From assembly GCA_017849585.1 (NCBI GenBank), contig JAFIGT010000043.1:1-64000 (forward strand): a stretch of DNA of 64,000 bases, read 5' to 3'. A program made the position numbers and the translations under genes. The notes beneath the pieces are model-generated. The model ran no database searches. It saw nothing but the letters and a program-made list of their open reading frames with translations, and was not told the DNA's origin. Source of the stretch: Verrucomicrobium sp. GTDB lineage: Bacteria > Verrucomicrobiota > Verrucomicrobiia > Methylacidiphilales > UBA1321. Of this stretch, positions 49,001-57,604 are shown one piece after another (positions within the stretch are counted from its first letter, which is position 1; each line of letters starts with the position of its first letter).

Positions 49001-50593
49001 TCAAAAACTCTGCCCAGCTTTGATATTCGAATCCACCACAAGTAATTCATTTTCTATAAAGACTTGAATCGGGACATTTTGCTGAGCACCAGATATGGCC
49101 GCCCCAACCCTCTGGGCCGCGCTGGCGGCTACGGACGCTTTCTCACCCGCCACGCGATCAGATCGCAGTTGAAGGCTTTTCAACCGCTCCTGTAGCAATC
49201 GCTCCTGCTCTCTTTCAATTTCGGAAACGAAGTTCTGACGCGTGGCCAATTCTTTTTGCAATTCCAGCAATAACTGGGTGATTTGAGGGAGGACTTCAGT
49301 GTCCTGCTGGCTGGACCGGATCTGCTGGGCCTCCTCGATCATTTTCTGAAGTTGCTCCATCAGGTCGCGGTTGTACGAGAGTAAATCCTGATTGCGGCGA
49401 TACTGAGTCATGTTGGCTTTGAGCTGCACGTCGCTGACAGAAATATCCTTGTTGTAAGCATCTGCCTGGGCCTTCGTAGGGCCAATAACCGCCACGATCT
49501 GCGGAGTCCCCGATCCTGTCCCGCATAATAAATAGCCTGAGCCAGCCATCAAGCCGCTCAATGTTTCGACCGGAAATTTTAACGCGGGTATCGAACCGGA
49601 TTGGATCGTAGGCTGATTGCTGTCCGGCGCTATTCCTTGAGCTTGGGCATCCACCATCGTTTGAGTGATAACCAATGCGGAACCGGGGATTGTCTGTGAC
49701 AGAGCCGAAACCGCATAAGGCAGCATGCTGGTAGCGAATGTCGAGTACGCGTTGCTTCCTGAACTCCCGCTGCTGGACTGATAATTCGACACGGCATTGT
49801 AGGCTCCAGAGGAGAGGACATCGTTCAAATTTGCAATGCCACTGAGTGGAATAGTGTAATTTCCCGATCCCAACACTGGATTATACGAGCTGGATGTTGA
49901 TGCCAGAAAACTCACCAATGTTGCCGGATTGGTCTGCCCCTGAACCCATGCATACGCATCATCCGCGCCTCCTTGGTAGGCTCGCACAAATACGCCGTCG
50001 CCCGCTGTCATTTGACCAAGCGTGCCAGCCAGTGCCTTGACTGCGGATAGAACAGACGAGTTGGTAGAGGCTCCGCCCAAGAATGTTTGCGCGGCTCCCT
50101 GCAGCAATTGCGAACCCATCTGCTGAGCAAACGAAGTGAGCAAATTTCCTGTCGATTGTGACAGCGGCACCAATTGATACGGCAACGCTCGGTCCATGGC
50201 AATGGGCGTACCAGAAGATCCAATCAAATTGTCGATATACCCATAGTTAGCGCCCTGTAAGTTTTGACCGTTGTAACTAAGATCCGTCGCTGATTCCGAT
50301 TGGGTCCGACCATTGGGCGCTTTCTTAAGAAGCTGGCCATATTTTTCGAGGGAAATTTGCTTGGCCATCAAAGAAGCAATTTTATGGTCCCCATCGACAT
50401 ATTTGCGAAGTGTTTCAATGTCGGGCTGAATTTTGTCGTTGGTGAGTTTCCTCAAATCGTCCAGATCCTGTTTGACCTTATCGGCCCATTCCTTGCCACT
50501 CGCGGCAAAGCCATCCACCGTGACCGGTTTTCCCGCCCAACAATTCAGGGTAACAACCCATAACGCGCCTACACAAATTACTATTTTGTTCAT
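49001..50593 (-). CDS. Exported transfer protein with coiled-coil tail
   Basis: The start is the ATG at 50593 (MNKIVICVGALWVVTLNCWAG, a signal peptide), seven bases after GTTAATAA. About 530 residues follow: a helical N-terminal part (VKQDLDDLRKLTNDKIQPDIETL), a Ser/Gly/Gln-rich low-complexity centre, and a coiled-coil end (LLLELQKELATRQNFVSEIEREQERLLQERL). It has the layout of periplasmic or pilus-associated T4SS proteins but no family match I can name. Confidence 0.65.
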   Translation of the reverse strand: MNKIVICVGALWVVTLNCWAGKPVTVDGFAASGKEWADKVKQDLDDLRKLTNDKIQPDIETLRKYVDGDHKIASLMAKQISLEKYGQLLKKAPNGRTQSESATDLSYNGQNLQGANYGYIDNLIGSSGTPIAMDRALPYQLVPLSQSTGNLLTSFAQQMGSQLLQGAAQTFLGGASTNSSVLSAVKALAGTLGQMTAGDGVFVRAYQGGADDAYAWVQGQTNPATLVSFLASTSSSYNPVLGSGNYTIPLSGIANLNDVLSSGAYNAVSNYQSSSGSSGSNAYSTFATSMLPYAVSALSQTIPGSALVITQTMVDAQAQGIAPDSNQPTIQSGSIPALKFPVETLSGLMAGSGYLLCGTGSGTPQIVAVIGPTKAQADAYNKDISVSDVQLKANMTQYRRNQDLLSYNRDLMEQLQKMIEEAQQIRSSQQDTEVLPQITQLLLELQKELATRQNFVSEIEREQERLLQERLKSLQLRSDRVAGEKASVAASAAQRVGAAISGAQQNVPIQVFIENELLVVDSNIKAGQSF

Positions 50594-50600
50594 CAGGTAC

Positions 50601-50608
50601 TTATTAAC
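50601..50608 (-). promoter_or_regulatory. Family B start-proximal motif (gene at 50593)
   Basis: GTTAATAA on the minus strand, seven bases before the ATG at 50593. Confidence 0.6.
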
Positions 50609-50613
50609 CCACG

Positions 50614-52185
50614 CTATTTTTTCTGAACTTCCGGCACCTTTTGGAGTAGCGCGTCCAAACGCATCTTCATGAACAAACCCTTGGTTTGCGCGACTTGGGA
50701 ATAATGCTTTCCATGCCACTCATATTCGGGATTCTGGGCGGGAGACGGCAACATGCTGGCTTGCATTAAAATAGGAACATACGTCCGCTCGGAGGGTCTC
50801 CAATAGCACTGGCCCACACGCAATTGATTGATCGCGTCAGGCGTTACCTTGCGGCATTCAATCAATTTTTCTGTTACGACCCCGGTTTCCTCCCCTTCAT
50901 TTTCCACGTCGGCACCGATGATTGTTGCCGTCCGCGAAAGTTTGCTTTTTGAACCGGAGAGGTTGGAAAACCAGACTGCCGTCTCATAGGACTGCGGATT
51001 GAACAAAAATACGTTCGGAGTGCTCACCTGAACCTGTTTGGCAAATGTCGCTGACACCTGCTCCAGATCGGCCAATCCTTGCAGTCCGATATGGAGCCGA
51101 AACCCTGAACTGCGGGCCTTGCAGATCCAGTCCGCCATTCCCTTATCAATGAAACTTCCAGCCTCATCCACAATCACATCAACCACGCGCCGCTCGGATG
51201 GTGACACCGACTGGTAATGATTGGACAGGGCGGAAAGCTGATTGATCAGGATATTGCCCAATGTCGCCATGGCCACGGGTTGACTCTGCACAGGAAACCC
51301 AAAATAGACGGTGGCATTCGAATGATACAGTTGATCAAGTTCGATGTCGGGGTTGTAGGAATTTACCGACCAATGCTGGAGTAACTTCAAATGATTGAGG
51401 AACCCGCTCATAATGGCGGTAAACTCCTTTAGATTCTTGTTACGTTCGGCCAGAACGCGGGAGTAAGGCTCCTTCCCTTCAGGTCGAAGCTCGGTTCCAA
51501 GCTGATTTAGAAGAATGGGATTTTCGAGAAGCAATACAATGTCCTCGAAATTGTATCCAAGCCCACTGGCATGCAGCGCACGGCACAAGCTTGAAAAAAT
51601 GGTTCTCTGGTAATCCGTATAGTACGAACCATCCGTGCGCTCAGATGCAGGCCGATGCCGGCTATAAGTCGCAAAAATGGCTGAGGAAATGGTATCGACG
51701 GATAGTTTGGTCGAATGCAGGGGATTCCAGCTCTGGGACAGTTGATCAAGATCCTGCAAAGGAAAGTTGGCGTAGAACGGGCAACCGGCCTTGAGGCTGT
51801 TGTAATAGTACAGCTTGTTCCAGGTGGTCTGATCGGCTTTCCCATCGATGAAAATCACCAATCGCCCCTTGCGCGCTCCGGAGTAAGCCAGCGACAGGAG
51901 CAATTCCGTTTTTCCACAACCTGTGGTCCCGACAAATATCGAAGGACGGGACCGTACCGAATCATGGCAGAAAATCGGTGCAATAGCTCCTAACAAGCTT
52001 TGTCCGAGATAGGTATAGGCAAATCGCCGCGAATCTACAGGCGGCGTGTGGGTAATCAACGAGACTTCCTCGCTTCTCCGACCCACGACACAGTACAACG
52101 CCACTACCAAAACAACTCCCGCTGAGACGAAACAGAAAAAGAACACCGCTAGTTGGAGAAATGTCAGATTAAAGCCCCAGAGCAT
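50614..52185 (-). CDS. VirD4/TraD-like type IV coupling protein
   Basis: About 523 residues. An N-terminal transmembrane helix (FLQLAVFFFCFVSAGVVLVVALYCVV) precedes a P-loop ATPase: Walker A GTTGCGKTELLLSL and Walker B-like VVDVIVDEAGSFID, then GFRLHIGLQGLADLEQV. It would link the DNA-relaxase complex to the channel. I start it at 52185 (MLWGFNLTFLQ), eight bases after a family B motif; the longer ORF reads through the motif. It resembles the TraD/DotL side of the family. Confidence 0.85.
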   Translation of the reverse strand: MLWGFNLTFLQLAVFFFCFVSAGVVLVVALYCVVGRRSEEVSLITHTPPVDSRRFAYTYLGQSLLGAIAPIFCHDSVRSRPSIFVGTTGCGKTELLLSLAYSGARKGRLVIFIDGKADQTTWNKLYYYNSLKAGCPFYANFPLQDLDQLSQSWNPLHSTKLSVDTISSAIFATYSRHRPASERTDGSYYTDYQRTIFSSLCRALHASGLGYNFEDIVLLLENPILLNQLGTELRPEGKEPYSRVLAERNKNLKEFTAIMSGFLNHLKLLQHWSVNSYNPDIELDQLYHSNATVYFGFPVQSQPVAMATLGNILINQLSALSNHYQSVSPSERRVVDVIVDEAGSFIDKGMADWICKARSSGFRLHIGLQGLADLEQVSATFAKQVQVSTPNVFLFNPQSYETAVWFSNLSGSKSKLSRTATIIGADVENEGEETGVVTEKLIECRKVTPDAINQLRVGQCYWRPSERTYVPILMQASMLPSPAQNPEYEWHGKHYSQVAQTKGLFMKMRLDALLQKVPEVQKK

Positions 52186-52193
52186 ACTACCTA

Positions 52194-52201
52194 CTATTAA
52201 G
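52194..52201 (-). promoter_or_regulatory. Family B start-proximal motif (coupling protein)
   Basis: CTTAATAG on the minus strand, eight bases before the ATG at 52185. Confidence 0.65.
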
Positions 52202-52247
52202 CTATTACCGGCGCACTGAGCCGAGGACACCTGTGCCCTCTCAATAG

Positions 52248-52255
52248 CTCAATTG
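52248..52255 (+). promoter_or_regulatory. Family B start-proximal motif (gene at 52263)
   Basis: CTCAATTG followed by AAAGGGC (seven bases) and the ATG at 52263. Confidence 0.6.
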
Positions 52256-52262
52256 AAAGGGC

Positions 52263-53858
52263 ATGAGCCATGCCCTCGACAATTTGCGACACCACTTTGG
52301 TGATGATGGAGCCAGCGTATTTAGGAACCCGGCCCACCGAGTCAACCGAGCCGCACGGGTCGTTACAGCCATCCTCATCGAAAACAAGCTGGCGTGGGAG
52401 TATCTCTCCCCTGGCGAAGTGGAAACGATGCTCGACGGCGCTCCCCATGCTTTGGACACAGCGGAGAAAAAGCTATTACGCGGCGTGAAATCATTTTCCG
52501 AACTGAAGCAAGTGATTCCTATGCTGGAAACTTCACTTGGCCCCAAGTTACTCGCATTTGCCGACTATCACACCGTTATTACCGCCGAAGGCGAAAAACC
52601 TCGGACGATCGATTGGCAAGTAGAATTGCCTGACGAGGAATTGTCCATTATCGCCACAATGTACCAGATGGGGCGCTGGCCTTCCCTTTCCCGGAAAGAC
52701 TATGATTTTGACTCGCTGCGGGAAAACATCATTCAAAACGCAGCCATCTGGTGCAGCGCACAGGCTGCCAGGAAGGACTGGAATAAGGCCCTGCTTCCAC
52801 TCGGCCTTCAGGCGCTTCTTGCCATTCCGAAAGCGACCAATGGACGCCGGCTTCGGGCCTCGTTCGCGGAAAGCTACCGGTTGAGCATCCCTTACCAACA
52901 ATCTGAAGAGTCCCTCCAGGCTTATGTCCGGAAACTGCCCCAGATTCAGTTCATCACCCGTCGGCATAGTTCCATGCTCAAAAAATTTCCCGATCAGTCC
53001 CTCGCCCTTTCCACCGCCCTTGATGGATATGCAAAGGGATGGGAGCGATTCACCCCCCTTCGTCTTAAGAAAGATAAACTGATGAATGCTTCCATCGTAA
53101 AAGCCATCGACGAATCCATTTGGGGTGAACTGAAAAGACACGAGAGAAAGCAACTTGGCATTTATGTCTCCGAGGATTGTTGGGTGCTGGCAGAAAGCCT
53201 TCGCACGGCGGCCGCCAAGAAAATGCAGGAAGGTTTATCCTGGGAAGAAAGCGTAAATATCGCCATCCGGGAACTCCCTGATTCCAAAAAGAAACAGGGC
53301 AATTTTGAGGCCGCTTGCCGTTTGGCCATTAAAAATGCCGAAGTTCTGTCTCCAACCGCCTACGACATTACCCCCCATTCTGAGTTAAACGCCATCAAAG
53401 GAGGAAATGTTGAAACTACACGAGCCACCGAGATAAATCTTGAGAGCACAACAGAAACTCCCGATTTCATCCTCGATCCTTTCACCGTTGCCTTGGCCGC
53501 CTCCCGCCTCCATCGTGAAATCGAAAATATGCTGGAGGTAATTAGCGATGGACCGGTGATGGGACTGAACGCTCTCCGCACCCAGCTTGCCAAACCCCAA
53601 CACCCCATTTCCAGTGAAGCGGTCAAAGCCTTGGAATCCTTTTTAGAACAGAATGCTCATCCCAAAATGCTCCAAGTCTTCCGGGCTGTTCAACGATCAT
53701 TCAAAGCGGCTCCGGTTTCCCTTGATATTCCCCCCGTAGCCGAATTGCTGGCGCGTCCGACGGCGCGCCGGGCTGCCGCTGCACAGATAGCTTCCCATCT
53801 GCTTGAACATGCAGAGCGTATCGCGCCGTATCTGGAACAAAGCCATTCCCTGATTTAG
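52263..53858 (+). CDS. Hypothetical protein of the transfer region, 531 residues
   Basis: Large soluble helical protein without signal, membrane segment or P-loop, so it is not a VirB4 ATPase. The middle has several Tyr/Arg-rich segments (FAESYRLSIPYQQ, YVRKLPQIQFITRRHSSMLKKF). The C-terminal 120 residues are Ala-rich helices. No relaxase His-triad seen. Its divergence from the coupling protein under mirrored motifs suggests a partner in DNA processing. Confidence 0.65.
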   Translation: MSHALDNLRHHFGDDGASVFRNPAHRVNRAARVVTAILIENKLAWEYLSPGEVETMLDGAPHALDTAEKKLLRGVKSFSELKQVIPMLETSLGPKLLAFADYHTVITAEGEKPRTIDWQVELPDEELSIIATMYQMGRWPSLSRKDYDFDSLRENIIQNAAIWCSAQAARKDWNKALLPLGLQALLAIPKATNGRRLRASFAESYRLSIPYQQSEESLQAYVRKLPQIQFITRRHSSMLKKFPDQSLALSTALDGYAKGWERFTPLRLKKDKLMNASIVKAIDESIWGELKRHERKQLGIYVSEDCWVLAESLRTAAAKKMQEGLSWEESVNIAIRELPDSKKKQGNFEAACRLAIKNAEVLSPTAYDITPHSELNAIKGGNVETTRATEINLESTTETPDFILDPFTVALAASRLHREIENMLEVISDGPVMGLNALRTQLAKPQHPISSEAVKALESFLEQNAHPKMLQVFRAVQRSFKAAPVSLDIPPVAELLARPTARRAAAAQIASHLLEHAERIAPYLEQSHSLI

Positions 53859-53875
53859 CGGAAAATAAAAAGGGA

Positions 53876-53895
53876 GGTGGCGATTTCTCGCCACC
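53876..53895 (+). terminator. Hairpin after the 531-residue gene
   Basis: GGTGGCGA-tttc-TCGCCACC is a perfect 8-bp stem with a 4-base loop, 17 bases after the stop. An A-rich run precedes and a pyrimidine-rich stretch follows, giving a plausible bidirectional terminator. Confidence 0.6.
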
Positions 53896-53952
53896 CCGGT
53901 ATCGCTTCTCCTTTCTGTCAGTTTGTGACTACTGATCTATCCATCGTTGATA

Positions 53953-53960
53953 GTATTAAC
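53953..53960 (-). promoter_or_regulatory. Orphan family B-like motif
   Basis: GTTAATAC on the minus strand, preceded by GTGT as at 44024-44031. No minus-strand gene begins after it; it is mirrored by the motif at 53994-54001, so it may be part of a two-site operator or an antisense promoter. Confidence 0.4.
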
Positions 53961-53993
53961 ACACGGTTTTTGACCGTCTCTCCAGAGCGATGG

Positions 53994-54001
53994 GTTAATT
54001 G
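53994..54001 (+). promoter_or_regulatory. Family B start-proximal motif (DotI-like gene)
   Basis: GTTAATTG followed by five bases and the GTG at 54007. Confidence 0.55.
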
Positions 54002-54006
54002 TACTT

Positions 54007-54741
54007 GTGACTCCACCACAAGCTAAACCACGCGATTGGGATACCACCCATTATCCCTCACAGCCCCGATCTGTCATTGGAATGGGCCTCGATATGGCCC
54101 GCGTTGCCCAGGCGCTCTCCATAATTACCGCTGCTCAAGGCGTGGTAATTCTCGCGCTTGGACTTGCCGTAAGCAACTTGGCCTTGCGTCCTCCCGTCGT
54201 ACTGGATCAAAACGATGGCTACGTCATGTGGAGAACGACCGAATTCTTCAAACTACGACCGGATAACATCCGGTCCTTTTGCCGGATTTACCTCGGAACA
54301 CTGTTTACGGTTAGCCCCGGCTCCTACGACATCGCTCCGGCATTGCCCCTCATGACCACAAAACTGGCCAAGCTCTACCGGGAGCAACGTCCGGATGACG
54401 CTATCGTAAACTCGAATCAACGCCGGATTTTTATTTTATCAGATGCGCGGCGGTGGAGCGATCCCGAGTTCCCCAGCATCGTCTGCATCGCCGCCCGCGG
54501 AGAAAGGGCTTTGTACGAAGTGACACCCAATGCCCAACAATCCTTCAAAATCGAAAGCAGCTATGTGGTCTACCTTCTGTACGTCAAAAATATCCCTCCG
54601 ACTCCAGAAAATCCCTGGGGGCTGCTCGTACATGGGTTCAAAACACTTGAAGGACAGGACGCTGATCGTGTTTGGAACGAAGCGATACCGCTTCAAGTGG
54701 AAGAAGAATCCCCGGCGAAAAAGAAGGAAAAATCCAAATGA
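54007..54741 (+). CDS. DotI/IcmL/TraM-like inner-membrane protein
   Basis: The 244-residue protein has one N-terminal transmembrane helix (about 36-62, ALSIITAAQGVVILALGLAV). A VirB8-like periplasmic domain follows (WRTTEFFKLRPDNIRSFCRIYLGTLFTVSPGSYD). This is the plan of DotI/IcmL and I-type TraM. The following genes are the matching DotH- and DotG-like partners in the same order as in Dot/Icm and IncI systems. The tail is Lys-rich. It overlaps the next gene by 4 bases. Confidence 0.75.
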   Translation: MTPPQAKPRDWDTTHYPSQPRSVIGMGLDMARVAQALSIITAAQGVVILALGLAVSNLALRPPVVLDQNDGYVMWRTTEFFKLRPDNIRSFCRIYLGTLFTVSPGSYDIAPALPLMTTKLAKLYREQRPDDAIVNSNQRRIFILSDARRWSDPEFPSIVCIAARGERALYEVTPNAQQSFKIESSYVVYLLYVKNIPPTPENPWGLLVHGFKTLEGQDADRVWNEAIPLQVEEESPAKKKEKSK

Positions 54742-55643
54742 AGCGGACCCTTGCCGTTTTGTTTTTGATTTCCGCGTCCTGCCCGGCCCAAGTTTTTGAT
54801 GTTTCTCCACCACCTCCCGTGGCTCCTGGACTGGGCCAGGGTCGGGATACAAAAATTACCGTTCCGCCTCCACCCCTTATCATTAATGGGAAAAAGGACA
54901 AGGATCTCACCGATGACGAACGACGTGAGTTTTTGCAGGAGAAAATCAAAACACTCGATCAGGAGGACATCCAAATCGAAACCATCAATGTGGCTCCGGG
55001 TTATCCCGTCACATTACGGTTTACCGAACCAATCCAGGATTTTTCCGTTGGTGATAAAGGATTGGTTTCCGTGCAAAGCAAAGGACGCGTAGCCGAGATC
55101 GCCGCGCTCGCTCCTCAGGGGGATACTCCAGTCAAATTCCTGTTTAGCGGAAACAAAATCCGCCCCTATCACATCTTCGTCGTCGATAGTTTTCTCAAAG
55201 GCGACAGCATTATTTCGATTCAACCTTTCGTGTATGCGACTGCTAGTCAACCGTACAAGGCACCCAGCCAGCGCGATCTGACGGCATTCATCAAGATTAT
55301 CGCCAACTATGACGCGTTGCTCGTTAACAAGCGCCTCGATTCAAGAAAAATCAGGCGGACTCCAATTTTTAAGAAAAATCCGGCAACGGGATTTACGCTC
55401 TACTACCTTTATCAAATCAACGGCGCGCTCGCCTATACCTTCGCCTATAATAACTTCTCCGAAACGCGCGTCCGCTTCGATGAATCCCGTCTCCGCCTTC
55501 AAGTCGGTCACGGCAAGTTCATCCCGGATTACGTGGCATTCACCGATCCCCTTCTCGATCCTCACGCCACAACCACCGGCTACCTCATTGTTTTTAATCC
55601 CGCCTTTACCCTCAACCTCCCCGTTGAAGTGATCTGGAATTGA
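54738..55643 (+). CDS. DotH/IcmK/TraN-like (VirB9-like) core-complex protein
   Basis: The start is the ATG at 54738, overlapping the upstream stop. A signal peptide (MKRTLAVLFLISASCPAQ) and a Pro-rich stretch precede a VirB9-like beta domain with INVAPGYPVTLRFTEPIQDFSVGDKGLVSV, as in DotH. The C-terminal half continues with beta strands (TLYYLYQINGALAYTFAYN). It would form the outer-membrane ring with the DotG-like protein and lipoproteins. Confidence 0.75.
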   Translation: MKRTLAVLFLISASCPAQVFDVSPPPPVAPGLGQGRDTKITVPPPPLIINGKKDKDLTDDERREFLQEKIKTLDQEDIQIETINVAPGYPVTLRFTEPIQDFSVGDKGLVSVQSKGRVAEIAALAPQGDTPVKFLFSGNKIRPYHIFVVDSFLKGDSIISIQPFVYATASQPYKAPSQRDLTAFIKIIANYDALLVNKRLDSRKIRRTPIFKKNPATGFTLYYLYQINGALAYTFAYNNFSETRVRFDESRLRLQVGHGKFIPDYVAFTDPLLDPHATTTGYLIVFNPAFTLNLPVEVIWN

Positions 55644-55654
55644 TCCATCCATTT

Positions 55655-56836
55655 ATGGCCGTTACCCCAAAAAAGATCATCGCCGGAATCGGTCTTCTCC
55701 TGATCGCTAGTGGACTCGTAGGTTCTGTCGTTTGGCTCATCAAATCCAATGGAGCACAACGCGCCCAAAAACTCTATCTCCAGCAATTGGCGAAAAAAGG
55801 TCCCGTTCAGGCTCTTCAAAAAACGAATTCTAAGGACAATGTTTCAGAGCAGGACACCGAAAAGCAGGGCGAAACTTCGTCTCCAGAGACAAACGAAACC
55901 AATAACCCCAAGGCTGGCATCGTGAATGTTCCGCCCGCAAAGAGCGTGCAAGCAGTCAAAGAAGCCAATGAAAATGTCCCCTCGGCTTTCAAGGCCCCAT
56001 CAAACTCCTCGAAAAATACCGCTCCTATTTCTTCGGAAATAAACGAAACTCTTCCTGTCCCCAATGAAACGCTCAATCCTTCCCGCCCCGGCCAGGAGGA
56101 ATCAAAAGGGACCACCTACCTCACTCCATCGAAGGTGTATCCTTCCGAGAGATTCCTTTTTCGCAATCTCTCCAAGACAGCCCTGGATGGCAAAAACTGG
56201 GATGGAGGGGACAGTAAAGGACCCAATATCAATGTGGAGACTTTTACACCCCAAGGCAGCGAAATCAACTTGGTTCTCCTGAATAATCTCGCATCCAATA
56301 ATCTTGAACTCGAAGTCATCGCGGGTGTTTGGTTTCCCTTGTACTGGAACGGGCATCTCTTGCTGCGCCCCGGAGACAGGATTTTGGGCAAAGCGACTGC
56401 TGGAAAAAATCGGGATCGGATTTTGGTCAACTTTTACAAGGTGGTCCTTAAGGATGGCAAAACACTTCCTCTTCAATCGGTAGCCCTGCACACGGATGGC
56501 ACGATGGGTATCAAGGGTTACACGGTTGGAAACGTGTTTCTTCAAAACATTGGTCCACTCCTGACCGATTTTGCCAGCGCGGCAATGGCGGCCTATACCC
56601 AACGCTCGCAAAGCACCCTGACGATTGGAGACGTCTCTGTTCAATCCGATCAGGCGAATGCTTCCGTCCAAAACGCGGCCCTCCAAGGAGGCCAAAAAGC
56701 ATTTCAACGGCTCACCCAGCTTCTGCTCGAAGAGGCTGAGGACAACCGCCCATACATTTTCGTTCCGGCGGGAACCCGTTGCAAAGCTTACCTCCAGCAA
56801 TATATGGACGTTTCGGTAGCCGATTACGGCAAGTGA
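55655..56836 (+). CDS. DotG/IcmE/TraO-like (VirB10-like) core-complex protein
   Basis: A short cytoplasmic start and a transmembrane helix (KKIIAGIGLLLIASGLVGSVVWLI) are followed by a Ser/Asn/Glu-rich linker of about 140 residues. A VirB10/TrbI C-terminal domain follows, with PLYWNGHLLLRPGDRILGKATAGKNRDRILV, and a final VPAGTRCKAYLQQYMDV. It spans both membranes and would sense energy for substrate passage. The ATG at 55655 is preferred; a TTG at 55640 overlapping the previous stop is possible. Confidence 0.82.
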   Translation: MAVTPKKIIAGIGLLLIASGLVGSVVWLIKSNGAQRAQKLYLQQLAKKGPVQALQKTNSKDNVSEQDTEKQGETSSPETNETNNPKAGIVNVPPAKSVQAVKEANENVPSAFKAPSNSSKNTAPISSEINETLPVPNETLNPSRPGQEESKGTTYLTPSKVYPSERFLFRNLSKTALDGKNWDGGDSKGPNINVETFTPQGSEINLVLLNNLASNNLELEVIAGVWFPLYWNGHLLLRPGDRILGKATAGKNRDRILVNFYKVVLKDGKTLPLQSVALHTDGTMGIKGYTVGNVFLQNIGPLLTDFASAAMAAYTQRSQSTLTIGDVSVQSDQANASVQNAALQGGQKAFQRLTQLLLEEAEDNRPYIFVPAGTRCKAYLQQYMDVSVADYGK

Positions 56837-56848
56837 GATTTCGCGCAT

Positions 56849-56856
56849 GTTAATAG
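56849..56856 (+). promoter_or_regulatory. Family B motif (lipoprotein at 56873)
   Basis: GTTAATAG, 16 bases before the ATG at 56873, with GAGGA in between. Confidence 0.6.
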
Positions 56857-56872
56857 TGAGGATAAACCCGCC

Positions 56873-57604
56873 ATGAACAGGCTCACTCAATTTGGTTTAT
56901 TCTTTCTAGCCGGGACATTTCTGGCCGGATGTGCTGGCGGACGGCCTCCGGCCATGGTGGTCGATCCGGCAACTGTCACGCAATCGTATGATTACACCAA
57001 GCCGGTTGAAGCCGCCGGAAAATCCCGGCCGGTCTACGTCCTACCGAACGTTTCTTACGGTTGGATGCCCGCCAAGGTCGACGAGCAAAATCAATGGATC
57101 GGAGGCCATTACGTGGCAACGGTTGTTGAACCGGGACATTGGGCAACGCTGGAGGAAGCTGAAATCTCAGGCCGCCCTTATGTCTTTGCCGGTGGGGGAA
57201 AACCCATCGTTCCGGTCTTGGAACGTAGTCCCGGGCCTACCGGGAATGGAGCCGCGGAAATTGACATCTCGCAGATGGCCGGACAAATCGCTGAAATCCA
57301 AAAACAGCTTCCCGCACTCAAACAAAATGACGAAATCGAGCAACTACTGATCGCCGGCGCACAGCGTCCGGACAACAATCAGCCCAAGATTGATACCGCC
57401 GCTCCTGCGTTTGCCGGAAAGCACGGGCTTTTAACTTTGAAACGAAAGCCACCTGGGACAGTGGAAATAGTCCCGCTCTTTGATGGAACTGAAAAGGCCA
57501 CGGTCCGCTACCTCCCGGATCGGAAGGTGTCGGTCAACTGGCGCGGTCAGGAGAGCGTGTTCGAATTTTCCACCGAAAGACAGGAGTACGAGCTTGTCCG
57601 TTAA
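56873..57604 (+). CDS. Outer-membrane lipoprotein of the secretion system
   Basis: The 243-residue precursor has a lipobox LAGC (Cys at about 21). A soluble part with SYGWMPAKVDEQNQWIGGHYVATVVEPGHWATLEEAEISGRPYV follows, which resembles the DotC/TraI-type lipoproteins that stabilise DotH. The C-terminal beta segment is linked by a helical stretch (QMAGQIAEIQKQLPAL). It is placed directly after the DotI/H/G set, as expected. Confidence 0.68.
   Translation: MNRLTQFGLFFLAGTFLAGCAGGRPPAMVVDPATVTQSYDYTKPVEAAGKSRPVYVLPNVSYGWMPAKVDEQNQWIGGHYVATVVEPGHWATLEEAEISGRPYVFAGGGKPIVPVLERSPGPTGNGAAEIDISQMAGQIAEIQKQLPALKQNDEIEQLLIAGAQRPDNNQPKIDTAAPAFAGKHGLLTLKRKPPGTVEIVPLFDGTEKATVRYLPDRKVSVNWRGQESVFEFSTERQEYELVR

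Noticed and set aside
53724-53734. CCCCGTAGCCG resembling the family A motif
   Set aside because: It is inside the 531-residue coding sequence, lacks the final T, and no start codon follows at the right distance.
52263-53858. VirB4-type ATPase candidate because of its size and position
   Set aside because: No Walker A or B motif can be found in the translation.
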